DNA from: Leptospirillum sp.
GTDB taxonomy: Bacteria; Nitrospirota; Leptospirillia; Leptospirillales; Leptospirillaceae
Direction: 5' to 3'
DNA: 59,165 bases
Assembly (NCBI GenBank): GCA_027315205.1
Contig: DAHUYM010000009.1
Coordinates: 1 to 59,165 of the forward strand
A program made the position numbers and the translations under genes. Positions 35,769-45,026 of the stretch are shown piece by piece. The notes beneath the pieces are model-generated. The model was given only the letters and a program-made list of their open reading frames with translations. It ran no database searches and had not been told where the DNA came from. Position 1 is the first letter of the stretch, and every line of letters begins with the position of its first letter.

Positions 35769-36148
35769 TCAAAGAAACTGCTTTTTTATATCATCCATAG
35801 GAAAGTCTTTGATGTTCATTGTCACGAGGATCAGGTCATGGCACTTCGCCGTAGCGGCGATCAACGCATCGATGCGCCCAAGGGCGACCCGGTACTCCGG
35901 TAGTGATTGAAGTAAGTTCCGGCTTGTTCTGCAACAACGGAATCGACCGAAAGAATTTCTAGTGAAGAAAAGAGGCGGGATACGCTTCTTTTTTCGTGCG
36001 GTAGGACACTGGCCCAGATTTCGAAATACGACAGGGAAGATACGGAAGGGATTCCATCCCGGCAAAGTTCTCCCATGAGCGAAACCGCTCTTTCTTTCCC
36101 TTTCAGATAGGAGATCAGTATATCGCTGTCGATGAGATGGCTAGACAT
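35769..36148 (-). pseudogene. vapC: VapC (PIN) toxin with a single-base frameshift
   Basis: From the ATG at 36148 the frame reads a normal PIN start (HLIDSDILISYLKG, with the first Asp) and continues through SSLSYFEIWASVLPHEK to YFNHYRSTGS, then stops early at 35861. In the neighbouring frame the expected end follows: VALGRIDALIAATAKCHDLI, then TMNIKDFPMDD, down to 35769. One missing G in a run (CCC at 35888-35890 on the plus strand) explains the break. With it restored the protein would be about 126 residues with all PIN acidic residues. It may be a real mutation or a sequence error. Confidence 0.85.
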
Positions 36149-36419
36149 TCGAACAGGCTCTTTTCAATCTCTCTTCCCGAGCGCGATCCGACTCATCCAT
36201 AGCCTGCAAATAGTTCGCTGCGCCCGCATCCTTTTCCAAGTCTTCCCGGTCGGACCAGATGCCGGCTGTCTCTGCTAGTGCTTTTTGGAGAGAAAGTTTC
36301 TTAAGTTTCTCTTCAACGGCCTCCGTTACAAAGAGACTCCGTTCTTTTTTTTTGACGACCCGGTCAAGACGTTTTATCAGATCTTCCGAAAAAACAATTT
36401 GAGTTTTCACTTTTTCCAT
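36141..36419 (-). CDS. vapB: VapB-like antitoxin of the frameshifted VapC
   Basis: A 92-residue protein. The N-terminal half looks like a ribbon-helix-helix domain (KVKTQIVFSEDLIKRLDRVV, then RSLFVTEAVEEKLKKLS). The acidic C-terminal half (WSDREDLEKDAGAANYLQAM) would bind the toxin. The ATG at 36419 is preceded by AAAGGAGGG; this decides against the in-frame GTG at 36434, which lies upstream of that site. The stop overlaps the toxin start by eight bases. If the toxin is truly broken, this antitoxin may still repress its own promoter or act on other toxins. Confidence 0.8.
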   Translation of the reverse strand: MEKVKTQIVFSEDLIKRLDRVVKKKERSLFVTEAVEEKLKKLSLQKALAETAGIWSDREDLEKDAGAANYLQAMDESDRAREERLKRACSNV

Positions 36420-36439
36420 TTTCCCTCCTTTCACTGGCT

Positions 36440-36475
36440 ATTCTAAAAATTGGAATGCCATATATCAACATATAT
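36440..36475 (-). promoter_or_regulatory. Promoter and candidate operator of the second vapBC locus
   Basis: On the minus strand TTGATA (36463-36468), 17 bases, TAGAAT (36440-36445) is a good sigma-70 promoter about 20 bp before the vapB ATG. ATATAT-CAAC-ATATAT (36460-36475) overlaps the -35 and is a fitting autoregulatory operator. Confidence 0.6.
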
Positions 36476-36621
36476 TGCATGATTTAAAGCTTGATAAGTG
36501 GGCGTTTTTGGGATTTAAAATTTGATGTGCTGCAGGGAAGCCGCATTTTCAGTTCCGGTAATGTCGATGGGAAAGGACAGAAGTTCTGGGCTTTATGCAT
36601 TCATGTAATGATGCGTGGACG

Positions 36622-37758
36622 TTACGAACGGACCGCCCGGTCCCAGGCGGTTCCAATCGTCTCTGTCTGCCCTCCGGACCAGGGAAGACAGACCGAAAGG
36701 CGTATCCGCTCGGTCCCTTCGGGGACCGTCGGCGGCCGGATGAGTGGAGCCGAAAAACTATTTTCCTCCAGATTTTTCTGGAACCTGAAAAGGACGTCCA
36801 TTGGACCCCTGATTGGCAGGATGGGGGAGTCGTTCTCGGTAAGCCGCAAACGCGTCCGGAGAGCGAGGGTTGTGTTCTGCAGGTGTCCGACGATCGACGG
36901 ATTGTCCGAAAGAAGCTCTATCGCGGCCAGGTTCGAAGCCAGCACGGAGGGAGGCAGCGCGGTCGAATAGACGAATCCCCGGCCACGGGAAATGAGAAGG
37001 TCCCGGAAGGCCGGATGGGACACCGTGAACCCTCCCAACCCCCCCAGGGCTTTCGAAAAAGTGCCGGTCAAGAGGGTGCGCGATGTGTCCGGATCGAGTC
37101 CCTGGGCTTCAAATCCGCCCCGGCCTGTCTTGCCCAGGGTTCCGGTGGCGTGGGCTTCGTCGACGAGCAGAAGACCGTCCCGCCGGGAAGCGATGCGAGA
37201 GAGTTCCGAAAGAGGCGCCATGTCCCCTTCCATGCTGAAGAGGGATTCGGTGACGATCATGAACCGGAGCGGAGTTTTGCGGGAATCTGTCCGTCGGTCG
37301 AGGTCGGCTTCGATGAAGGCCCAGTCGTTGTGGGGAAAAACGACCGTTTTCCGCCCTGCGAGCCTTAGACCGTCGACGAGGGAAGCATGGTTCAAAGCGT
37401 CGGAATAACAGATCGTGACGAGATCGGAAAGGGCGACGACAGTCGAGAGATTGGCCTGATATCCTGTCGTGAAGACGGTAGCCGCCTGGCCGCGTTTGAA
37501 GTGGGCGATTGCCGACTCGAGATCCCGGTTCAGGGGATGGTTTCCGGACAGAAGACGCGATCCCGTCGATCCGGTCCCATGGTCTTTCAACGCGTGAGCC
37601 GCAGCCTCTGCGAGGCGGGGATGTTTCGAGAACCCCAGGTAGTCGTTCGAGGATAAAGAGAGCCTCCCGGTTATCGGCAAGAATTTACGGCGCCCTTCCT
37701 GTTCAAGAGAATCAAGGCGTTTTCGGGCGGCTACCGTGTATGTCCCGTCCCTATCCAT
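36622..37758 (-). CDS. bioF: 8-Amino-7-oxononanoate synthase
   Basis: A 378-residue PLP enzyme that condenses pimeloyl-thioester and alanine in biotin synthesis. Marks: LSSNDYLGFSKHPRL, then HGTGSTGSRLLSGNHPLNRD, LLVDEAHATGTLG, and the PLP-binding Lys in TGTFSKALGGLGG, later YSTALPPSVLA. Length is normal. The ATG at 37758 overlaps the bioW end by eight bases; it is the last gene of bioB-bioW-bioF. bioA and bioD are not in the window. Confidence 0.96.
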   Translation of the reverse strand: MDRDGTYTVAARKRLDSLEQEGRRKFLPITGRLSLSSNDYLGFSKHPRLAEAAAHALKDHGTGSTGSRLLSGNHPLNRDLESAIAHFKRGQAATVFTTGYQANLSTVVALSDLVTICYSDALNHASLVDGLRLAGRKTVVFPHNDWAFIEADLDRRTDSRKTPLRFMIVTESLFSMEGDMAPLSELSRIASRRDGLLLVDEAHATGTLGKTGRGGFEAQGLDPDTSRTLLTGTFSKALGGLGGFTVSHPAFRDLLISRGRGFVYSTALPPSVLASNLAAIELLSDNPSIVGHLQNTTLALRTRLRLTENDSPILPIRGPMDVLFRFQKNLEENSFSAPLIRPPTVPEGTERIRLSVCLPWSGGQTETIGTAWDRAVRS

Positions 37759-38620
37759 CTGTCCTCCGGTGTGCCGCGATACGCTCGAGGAGGGTCCGAG
37801 ACCCGGTCATCGGAAACACGTCGGATTCCTCCGTGAAGAGGACGGGAGTTTTGGTCAGGTAGCCAAGGAGGGTCTCGAGACTGGAATCCACCGGTTTTTC
37901 CATGACGTACAGTCTGCCACCGGCCGGGATTCCCGGGGGTTTCAGGTGCGGAAGACGGATGTACCCGACTCCTTTGAGGGCAAGATAGCCGGTGGTGTAC
38001 TCCGGGTTGTCGGACAGGCAGAATTCGAGGAGGACCGGAGGGGAGTGAAGAGCCTTGCTAGCGATCTGGAGCGCTTCGATGAAACGCCGGGAGGTGCCGG
38101 TCCCGTGCACGGCGACCTGGGAAATCATCCCTTCCCGAACCCGGCGCAACATCCCGAAATGCGTCACCCGGATCCCCCGCCCGTCCGGATCCAGAGGGTC
38201 TCCGTCCGGAGAAAGCAGGAACGCGCCGGGAGAGACGGGCCGGTTCCCCGCGAGGAGTAACCGGCATTGCTCGAGAAGGTGCTTCGAGTCGAGGAGGAAC
38301 CCCTGTGTTTCCAGGAGAGCGAGCGCGTCCCGGACGAAGGCCCACGTTTCGGATACCGTGTCTGATTTCAGGCAATGGACCGGGAGAAGGGGGGCCGAGA
38401 CGAGGGCGCCGGGGTCCACGGGGTCGATCCGGAACGTGAGCGACGGGCGGCGTTCCCGGCCCGGGTCATGGGTGGAAGGGGAAAGGCCCCTGTTCAGAAG
38501 TTCCGTAATGCGTTCGGGCAGTTCTTCGGCGGCGACGATGTCTTCGCCTCCCGCCAGGTGACGGTCTTCGAGGAAGGATCGCATCCGGACGCTGTAAAGG
38601 CTGGATGCGGGATCGGTCAT
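37751..38620 (-). CDS. bioW: 6-Carboxyhexanoate-CoA ligase (pimeloyl-CoA synthetase)
   Basis: A 289-residue enzyme that activates free pimelate to pimeloyl-CoA with ATP. Family marks: LYSVRMRSFLEDRHLAGGED at the N-terminus, LLPVHCLKSDTVSE, the GIRVTHFGM segment, RRFIEALQIASKALHSPPV, and LCLSDNPEYTTGYLA-like wording (here FCLSDNPEYTTGYLALKGVG) near residue 220. Its presence means pimelate is made as the free acid, rather than only through the BioC-BioH route. It overlaps bioB by four bases and bioF by eight, so the three are tightly coupled. The N-terminus is preceded by no strong ribosome site, consistent with coupling. Confidence 0.9.
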   Translation of the reverse strand: MTDPASSLYSVRMRSFLEDRHLAGGEDIVAAEELPERITELLNRGLSPSTHDPGRERRPSLTFRIDPVDPGALVSAPLLPVHCLKSDTVSETWAFVRDALALLETQGFLLDSKHLLEQCRLLLAGNRPVSPGAFLLSPDGDPLDPDGRGIRVTHFGMLRRVREGMISQVAVHGTGTSRRFIEALQIASKALHSPPVLLEFCLSDNPEYTTGYLALKGVGYIRLPHLKPPGIPAGGRLYVMEKPVDSSLETLLGYLTKTPVLFTEESDVFPMTGSRTLLERIAAHRRTDG

Positions 38621-39657
38621 GGTTCCGGGAGATGGGGCGGGGTGAGCTCAAACCCCTGGTCCCGGATCATCTGGATGTCATCCTGGGGCGGCCGGCCCAT
38701 ACGGGTGAGGTAGTTGCCGATCATCACCCCGTTCGCTCCGTTCCTGAAGATCTCGGGATGTCGGGAACCCAGGGCGCCGACCCGTCCTCCGCAAATCCGG
38801 ATCTCCTTCGTCGGCAGCATGTGACGTGCCACGGCGATCGACCTCAGGGCCTCCTTGGGGCCGATGCCCGCCCCGGAATCGGCGACGGGGGTTCCGGGGA
38901 TCGGGACCAGGAAGTTGATCGGGATGGAATCGACATCCAGGTCCCTCAGGGTCTCGAGGAGTGCGACCCGATCCTCCTCGGACTCTCCGAGACCGAAAAT
39001 TCCTCCGGAACACACGGAAATTCCTTCCGCTTTTGCCCGGCGGATCGTGTCGATCCGTTCGTCGTACCGGTGGGTCGTCACAATGCTCGGGAAATACTCC
39101 CTGGAGGTCTCGAGATTGTGATGAAGCCGGTTTAATCCCGACCCTTTCAGGGTTTTGAGGACGTTCGTGGACAGGATGCCGAGGGTTGCGCAGGACCAGA
39201 TCCCCACGTCCCTCCGGACGGTTTCGATGGACCGGCAGATGGAGCCGACCTCTAAGGGATCCTCGAGACCCCGGCCACTTGTGGCCACGCAGAACCTGCG
39301 TGCGCCGTTCTCCTTGGCTTGTTGCGCGGTGTTCCGAATCGTTTCCGCGGGTACGAGGCTGTATTGCGGGGAGATGGTCTGGTTGTGAGACGACTGGGAA
39401 CAGAAATGACAGTCTTCCGAACATCCTCCCGATTTGGCGTTCATCACGGTGCACGGATCGATCTGGAGCCCGCGGAATCGTTCCCTTATCCGGTCCGCCC
39501 CGCCCCCGATCACCGGGGAGTAGCTTTCGGGGAGTTCCATGAGCCACCGCGCCGAAACCCGATCGATGCCCGTGCCTTCCTGGGCCGACAGGGTCAAATC
39601 CTCGATGCGCCGGACGATTGCCGGATCGGTGTTCTGACGTTCCACGCGTGTATCCAT
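38617..39657 (-). CDS. bioB: Biotin synthase
   Basis: A 346-residue radical SAM enzyme that inserts sulfur into dethiobiotin. The SAM-cluster cysteines are C79, C83 and C86 (GGCSEDCHFCSQS). The second cluster is served by Cys in RFCVATSGRG and IWSCATLG plus the downstream Arg-rich region. The chain has YNHNLETSREYF-like residues (here LHHNLETSREYFPSIVTTH) and SGGIFGLGES. It is the first gene of the bioBWF operon and diverges from glyQ across a 236-bp gap. AGAGAGCC precedes the ATG. Confidence 0.97.
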   Translation of the reverse strand: MDTRVERQNTDPAIVRRIEDLTLSAQEGTGIDRVSARWLMELPESYSPVIGGGADRIRERFRGLQIDPCTVMNAKSGGCSEDCHFCSQSSHNQTISPQYSLVPAETIRNTAQQAKENGARRFCVATSGRGLEDPLEVGSICRSIETVRRDVGIWSCATLGILSTNVLKTLKGSGLNRLHHNLETSREYFPSIVTTHRYDERIDTIRRAKAEGISVCSGGIFGLGESEEDRVALLETLRDLDVDSIPINFLVPIPGTPVADSGAGIGPKEALRSIAVARHMLPTKEIRICGGRVGALGSRHPEIFRNGANGVMIGNYLTRMGRPPQDDIQMIRDQGFELTPPHLPEP

Positions 39658-39893
39658 AGGAGGCTCTCTCTTTCGTCTTTTCCTGAAGGTTCGGTCATCG
39701 GTCGTCCCCGGCAGGGGAACGGTTCGATTCTAATCCTTTCGTTCCCGGGAAAGAAAGAACGGACACTTTCGTTTTTCCGATCGGACTACTCGAAAGATTC
39801 CGCCCGGCTCTGATATCATGGAGGGCCGGACAGGTCGGATAAAGAGAGAATCCAGTCTGCAAAGGAACGCAATCCCAAGGAGAACGGATCCAG

Positions 39894-40781
39894 ATGAATT
39901 TCCAGGACATGATCCGGACGCTGCGTGATTTCTGGGCGCGGGAAGGGTGCGTCATCATCGAGCCCTACGATCTCGAGATGGGTGCCGGGACGTTTCATCC
40001 TGCGACATTCTTCGGGGCGCTGGAGCCGGGAGAGACCCGGGTTGCCTATGTCCAGCCCTGCCGACGGCCGACCGACGGCCGATACGGCGAGAATCCGAAC
40101 CGCCTCCAGAAGTATTACCAGTTCCAGGTTCTCGTGAAACCATCGCCCCCGGAGTCTCAGGCGGTGTATTTGAGGAGTCTCGAAGCGCTTGGCATACGGA
40201 TTTCGGACCACGACATCCGGTTCGTCCACGACGACTGGGAGTCGCCCACTCTCGGGGCCTGGGGCCTGGGGTGGGAAGTCTGGCTCGACGGGATGGAGGT
40301 CACCCAGTTCACCTATTTCCAGGAAGTGGCCGGCGTCCCGCTGAGGCCGATTCCGGTGGAAATCACCTACGGACTCGAACGGCTTGCCATGTACCTCCAG
40401 GGAGTGTCGAACGTCTACGATCTCTCCTACGCCAACGGGGTGACCTACGGCATGATCCACCGGGAGAACGAGAGACAGCAGTCGGCATTCAACTTCGAAG
40501 AGGCCCCGGTGGAATCCCTGCGGAGGGAATTCGACCATCGTGAGTCACAGGCACACGCACTGTTTGGGCGTCGTCTCTATCTTCCCGGATACGAGCACGT
40601 CCTCAAGATGTCCCACGCGTTCAACCTTCTCGACGCACGGGGATCGGTCAGCCAGGCGGAACGTCCCCATTTCATCGGGAGGGTGAGAGCGCAGGCCAGG
40701 AAAGCCGCCCGGACCTTCCTCGAATCCCTCGAACCGGCAGCAACGACCTCCGGAGCCCAACCGGACGGGGTTCTGTCGTGA
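39894..40781 (+). CDS. glyQ: Glycine-tRNA ligase alpha subunit
   Basis: A 295-residue catalytic subunit of tetrameric bacterial glycyl-tRNA synthetase. Marks: [65 protein letters not shown], and [16 protein letters not shown]. Length is normal. AAGGAG lies before the ATG at 39894. No T-box or other leader was recognised in the 236-bp gap to bioB. It overlaps glyS by four bases and opens a long plus-strand operon that runs to cobM. Confidence 0.97.
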   Translation: MNFQDMIRTLRDFWAREGCVIIEPYDLEMGAGTFHPATFFGALEPGETRVAYVQPCRRPTDGRYGENPNRLQKYYQFQVLVKPSPPESQAVYLRSLEALGIRISDHDIRFVHDDWESPTLGAWGLGWEVWLDGMEVTQFTYFQEVAGVPLRPIPVEITYGLERLAMYLQGVSNVYDLSYANGVTYGMIHRENERQQSAFNFEEAPVESLRREFDHRESQAHALFGRRLYLPGYEHVLKMSHAFNLLDARGSVSQAERPHFIGRVRAQARKAARTFLESLEPAATTSGAQPDGVLS

Positions 40782-42994
40782 CGAAATCAGTCGCCTCTTC
40801 CGAAACCCGTCACGCCCTGGACCGGACCGCTTTGATCGAAGTCGGATGCGAGGAGCTCCCTTCGGGTCTCCTTCCGGCCTTGAGGGCTGCCCTTCTCAAG
40901 AAGGCCCAGTCCCTCCGGAGTGCGTACCGGCTTGGCCACGGACCGGTTTCGGTGATGGGAACACCCCAGAGGCTGATCGTGGTTCTCCACGACCTTCCGG
41001 ATCACCAGGAACCCCTGACCGAAACGGTACTCGGCCCACCCGCCAAGCTGGCGGGAGTCCTCCCGGACGGCCCTTCGCCCCAGGCCGAGGGATTCGCCCG
41101 GAATCAGGGGGTCGAGGTGAAAGACCTCGCGATCATGGACACCCCGAAAGGGCCCTACCTTGCGGTGCGGAAAATCCTGCCTTGCCGGAAGACGGAGGAC
41201 GTCATCGCGGAACTCCTGTCCCGGATCCCCGAAGGGGTGCCTCTCCCGAAGGCCATGCGCTGGGGAAGGGATTCCGGTCCGTTCCTTCGTCCCGTTCTCT
41301 GGGTTCTCGCATGCTGGGGTAACCAGCCGGTTTCCCTGACTTTTGCCGGAGTGGAATCCCGTTCGGTCACGCGGTCCCCGAGGAGTCACGGGTTCCTGGA
41401 AACCCCCGTCCGGGGCGTCTCTCACTATATGTCCCTCCTCGAAAAGGAGTGGGGCGTGATTCCGGATCCTGCCGTACGGCGCGAATCGATCGAAAGGGAC
41501 CTCGACCTGGCCCTCAAGATGGAACAGGGCTCCGGGTCTCTTCCCCGATCGGTCCGCCGGGTCCCGGATCCGGACCTGTCCGCCGAAGTCGCCGATCTCG
41601 TGGAAACCTTCCGCGTTCTGGTGGGCTCCTTCCCGGAGAAGTACCTCTCGCTTCCGGCACCCCTGATACAGACCGTCCTCAAGGTCCACCAGCGTTTCTT
41701 CGTCCTGGTAAGCGAAACCAGCGCCCTGTCCAACCGGTTCCTGGCTGTTTCGGGCAACCCCTCTGCCGATACCCCGACCGTCCGGTCCGGGTTCGAAAAA
41801 GTCGTCCGCGCACGCCTCGAGGATGCCCAGTATTACCTGGCACGCGACCGTCAACGCACTCTGGAGTCATTCGCCGAAGACCTGAAGGGGTTGGCTTTTT
41901 TCCCCGGCGTCGGGAACCTGGCCGACAAGGCCCGCATGGCTCGCGAAATGGTCCTTTGGCTCCTCGAACACGTAAGCGACTCCGATATCCGGGGAACCGG
42001 CCTGGACCGGCCGGCCCTTTCCGATTCGCTCGACCGGCTTGCGACTCTCGCAAAGGCCGATCTCGCCACGGGACTCGTCCGGGAGTTTCCGGAGCTCGAA
42101 GGTGTGATCGGGGGACATTACTGGAGCCTCGAACATCGTTCCGACCTCGATCGGGGGGGGAGCGACTCGGTCCGGGTCCGCCTCGAATCCCTCGCCATCG
42201 CCGAACATTATCATCCCCGCCATCTGCAGGACCGACTTCCCGTGTCCCTCCCGGGTCGCGTCCTGGCCCTGGCCGACAAATTCCTCCATCAGGTCGGCGG
42301 ATTCGGGGCGGGATTCGTTCCTTCGGGGTCGGAAGACCCCTACGCTCTAAGGCGGGCGGCCGTGGGAATGTTTTCCCTCCTGCTCGAGACAAAATGGCCG
42401 ATATCCCTCGATCGCCTGGCCGAGAAAGCGAAAGAGATCCTGCCCGGACGGGACGTGTCCGACGATCTCCGGAAGTTCTGGAGGGAGCGGTTGCAGTCCT
42501 TTTGGGAAAGGGAGCATCCGGTTCTCCTTGTTCGCGCATCCATCCTGTCCGATTCGGAATGGCTTCCCACGATCCAGGGTCGGCTCCGCTTCCTGTCCAC
42601 GGCACCGTCGAGAGCCCAATGGGAAGGGGTATCCTCACTCTATACCCGGCTCGTGAACATTCTCCCGAAAGGGGGCAACGACGTGTCCCTTCCCATCGAC
42701 GAAACCCGGATCTCGGAGTCCCCGGAGAGAAAGATCCTCCAATTGCTCATTGAAACGGGACTCTACCCGGAGAATGGATGGGGAGACCTTGCCCAGCGCG
42801 GTGACTGGGAAGTCCTCTGGGAAAGAGCGACTCGGTTCGTGGAACCGGTCGAGCGGTTTTTCGAAGAGATACTGGTGAACGATCCCGACCCGGTATTGAG
42901 GTCCAGCCGTCTCGGTCTTCTCTTGCGGCTCCTGAACGGTCTGGAACACATCGGCCGCCTGAATCTGCTCTCGGCGCCCTCACGGGAAGGATGA
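40778..42994 (+). CDS. glyS: Glycine-tRNA ligase beta subunit
   Basis: A 738-residue tRNA-recognition subunit partnered with GlyQ. Marks: [20 protein letters not shown] at the start, [55 protein letters not shown] and the C-terminal anticodon-binding part. Length is slightly above the usual 690. The GTG at 40778 overlaps the glyQ stop, and its own stop overlaps the ribD start. Confidence 0.95.
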   Translation: MTKSVASSETRHALDRTALIEVGCEELPSGLLPALRAALLKKAQSLRSAYRLGHGPVSVMGTPQRLIVVLHDLPDHQEPLTETVLGPPAKLAGVLPDGPSPQAEGFARNQGVEVKDLAIMDTPKGPYLAVRKILPCRKTEDVIAELLSRIPEGVPLPKAMRWGRDSGPFLRPVLWVLACWGNQPVSLTFAGVESRSVTRSPRSHGFLETPVRGVSHYMSLLEKEWGVIPDPAVRRESIERDLDLALKMEQGSGSLPRSVRRVPDPDLSAEVADLVETFRVLVGSFPEKYLSLPAPLIQTVLKVHQRFFVLVSETSALSNRFLAVSGNPSADTPTVRSGFEKVVRARLEDAQYYLARDRQRTLESFAEDLKGLAFFPGVGNLADKARMAREMVLWLLEHVSDSDIRGTGLDRPALSDSLDRLATLAKADLATGLVREFPELEGVIGGHYWSLEHRSDLDRGGSDSVRVRLESLAIAEHYHPRHLQDRLPVSLPGRVLALADKFLHQVGGFGAGFVPSGSEDPYALRRAAVGMFSLLLETKWPISLDRLAEKAKEILPGRDVSDDLRKFWRERLQSFWEREHPVLLVRASILSDSEWLPTIQGRLRFLSTAPSRAQWEGVSSLYTRLVNILPKGGNDVSLPIDETRISESPERKILQLLIETGLYPENGWGDLAQRGDWEVLWERATRFVEPVERFFEEILVNDPDPVLRSSRLGLLLRLLNGLEHIGRLNLLSAPSREG

Positions 42995-44169
42995 TGTCCG
43001 TCCCTGATCCCCGGTTCATGGCCATGGCCATTCGACTGGCGATGAGGGCCCGCGACACGGTCGCCCCGAATCCTCTCGTGGGTGCGGTGGTGGTTCGATC
43101 AGGCCGGATCGTGGGAAGGGGATTCCACGAGCGCCCGGGACTCCCGCACGCGGAAGTTCTGGCCCTTCGGGAGGCCGGGGCGCGGGCGAAGGGTGCAGAC
43201 CTTTACGTGAACCTCGAGCCCTGCTGCCACCTGAACAAGAGGACACCGCCATGCACGCGGGAGATCCTCGCGTCCGGCATCAAGAGGGTCGTGATCGGGC
43301 TTTCGGATCCCAATCCACAGGTCTCGGGCAAGGGAATCTCCGAACTGGAAAAAGGAGGGATCGCGGTCGACCTGGGTCTGTTGAAACGGCGCTCGTTCGA
43401 GATCAACCGGGGGTTCCTGGCACTCATGCTCCACGGACGACCGTTCGTAACGCTCAAGGGTGCCATGAGCCTGGACGGGAAAATCGCGACCTTCACGGGG
43501 GATTCCCAATGGATTTCCGGGGCCCCGTCGCTCAAATACGCCCACCAGCTCAGGGACACTCACGACGGCATCCTGGTCGGCATCGGAACGGTCCTGAAGG
43601 ATAATCCGCTCCTGACGACCCGTATCCCCGGCCGCAAGACCCATCATCCGGTCCGGATCATACTGGATTCCATGGCCCGGACGCCGCTTGGTGCCCGAAT
43701 CTTCGAGACCCTGGGGGAAAGCCCGGTATGGATCGTGACGGGGCCCCGGGCTCAGAAAAGCCGGGTCCGGGCCCTCGAAAAGCAGGGTGCCCGGGTGTTC
43801 CGGTTGCCGGCCGGGGAAGAGAACGACGGTGTGGAACTGAGGGATTTGTTGTCCCGTCTCGTGGAGGAGAGGGTGTTGACCCTTCTGGTCGAAGGTGGAT
43901 CGCGTATCACCGCAGCCTTTGTCCGGAAGAGGGCGGTCGACCGGATCCGCCTCGTCATCGCCCCTATGATCATCGGTGGTCGCGATGCGATCGGCTGGGT
44001 GGGGGGGGATTGTCCCGAACTCCTCACCGAAGCGTGGAGGTTGAACCGGCCTCTCCGGACGAACAGGCTGGGCGAGGATCTCCTGGTATCCGTGGATCTG
44101 TGGGACGCGGATCGACTCTCGGAAACCGGCGGGACAGCGAAGATCCCGTCCCCTGAAAGGAACGCCTGA
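42991..44169 (+). CDS. ribD: Riboflavin biosynthesis deaminase/reductase
   Basis: A 392-residue bifunctional enzyme. The N-terminal deaminase has the zinc site H53-A-E55 in LPHAEVLALRE and cysteines C79 and C88 in NLEPCCHLNKRTPPC. The C-terminal reductase (from about residue 150) has VTLKGAMSLDGKIAT, then DGILVGIGTVLKDNP and LLVEGGSRITAAF. It performs the second and third steps after the GTP cyclohydrolase. The ATG overlaps the glyS stop (GGAAGG before it). The final 20 residues after VSVDLWD look non-conserved. ribBA and ribH are not in the window. Confidence 0.96.
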   Translation: MMSVPDPRFMAMAIRLAMRARDTVAPNPLVGAVVVRSGRIVGRGFHERPGLPHAEVLALREAGARAKGADLYVNLEPCCHLNKRTPPCTREILASGIKRVVIGLSDPNPQVSGKGISELEKGGIAVDLGLLKRRSFEINRGFLALMLHGRPFVTLKGAMSLDGKIATFTGDSQWISGAPSLKYAHQLRDTHDGILVGIGTVLKDNPLLTTRIPGRKTHHPVRIILDSMARTPLGARIFETLGESPVWIVTGPRAQKSRVRALEKQGARVFRLPAGEENDGVELRDLLSRLVEERVLTLLVEGGSRITAAFVRKRAVDRIRLVIAPMIIGGRDAIGWVGGDCPELLTEAWRLNRPLRTNRLGEDLLVSVDLWDADRLSETGGTAKIPSPERNA

Positions 44170-44807
44170 TGTTTTCCGGTATCGTCGAAGTGACCGCCAA
44201 AGTCCGCGAAGCCACGTTACGGAACAAGGGTATGCGCCTTGTCGTGGGAGAGGTCCCGTTTGCCGACGCGCTCGCCCCCGGAGAGTCGATATCCGTCAAC
44301 GGGGCCTGCATGACGGTCACCGCGACGGGAAAGGACTGGTTTGCGGTCGACGTCTCCCTGGAATCCCTGACTGTGACCCGGATGGGGGAGTACAAGGTCG
44401 GGGAAACCTTGAACCTCGAAAGGCCCCTCAGACTATCGGACCGGCTCGGGGGACACCTGGTCCTTGGACATGTGGACGGACTGGGGATTCTCGAGGAACG
44501 GAAGGCCGACGGGGATACGACGTTCATGACCGTTTCGATCCCCTATGTCCACCGGGCCTATGTCATCCCGAAGGGGTCGATCACGGTTGAAGGCATCAGC
44601 CTGACCGTCAATACGATCGTGGACTCGCAGACCCCTCCCGGCTGCCGGATCGGGCTTGCGATCATCCCCCATACACTGAAGGTGACCAATCTTGCGGACC
44701 GTAAGCCCGGGGACAGGATCCAGCTGGAATACGATGTGGTCGGGAAGTATATCCTTCGCGCGAAGGAAACGGGCCTGTCCGGTATCCCGGGGCTCGGAGG
44801 GGGTTGA
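44169..44807 (+). CDS. ribE: Riboflavin synthase alpha chain
   Basis: A 212-residue enzyme that makes riboflavin from two lumazine molecules. It contains two similar lumazine-binding barrels: the first opens with MFSGIVEVTAKV and holds SVNGACMTVT. The second opens with LGGHLVLGHVDGLGIL and holds SITVEGISLTVN, each with matching VSLES- or IIPHT-type endings. Length is normal. The ATG overlaps the ribD stop by one base. Also named ribC in some genomes. Confidence 0.96.
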   Translation: MFSGIVEVTAKVREATLRNKGMRLVVGEVPFADALAPGESISVNGACMTVTATGKDWFAVDVSLESLTVTRMGEYKVGETLNLERPLRLSDRLGGHLVLGHVDGLGILEERKADGDTTFMTVSIPYVHRAYVIPKGSITVEGISLTVNTIVDSQTPPGCRIGLAIIPHTLKVTNLADRKPGDRIQLEYDVVGKYILRAKETGLSGIPGLGGG

Positions 44808-44810
44808 CAC

Positions 44811-45026
44811 TTGGGACGGACGGCCATTTCGGAAGAAGGCTCCCCGAGGCGATGTCCGGTTTGCGGGACGCCGCTCGCAGGTCCCGGGTTCGAGCGGCGG
44901 GCTTTCTGTTCGCGGCGCTGCCGGGAAATCGATCTCATGAAATGGCTGAACGAGGAATACCGCATTCGGGAAGAAAGGTCGGAAGGATATGACGAAGACA
45001 CTTCAGACGGGGAACGGGACCCCTGA
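44811..45026 (+). CDS. yacG: YacG-type zinc protein (DNA gyrase inhibitor family)
   Basis: A 71-residue protein with the four zinc cysteines C15, C18, C33 and C37 (RCPVCGTPL and FCSRRCREIDLMKWLNEEY). E. coli YacG binds GyrB and inhibits gyrase; the role here is by family. The start is TTG at 44811 with GGAGGGGG just upstream. The start of the next gene lies inside its 3' end (38-bp overlap). Confidence 0.9.
   Translation: MGRTAISEEGSPRRCPVCGTPLAGPGFERRAFCSRRCREIDLMKWLNEEYRIREERSEGYDEDTSDGERDP

Noticed and set aside
39658-39893. A T-box or other leader before glyQ
   Set aside because: No T-box sequence or antiterminator hairpin could be found, and a tRNA-like TTCGATT there has no matching stems.
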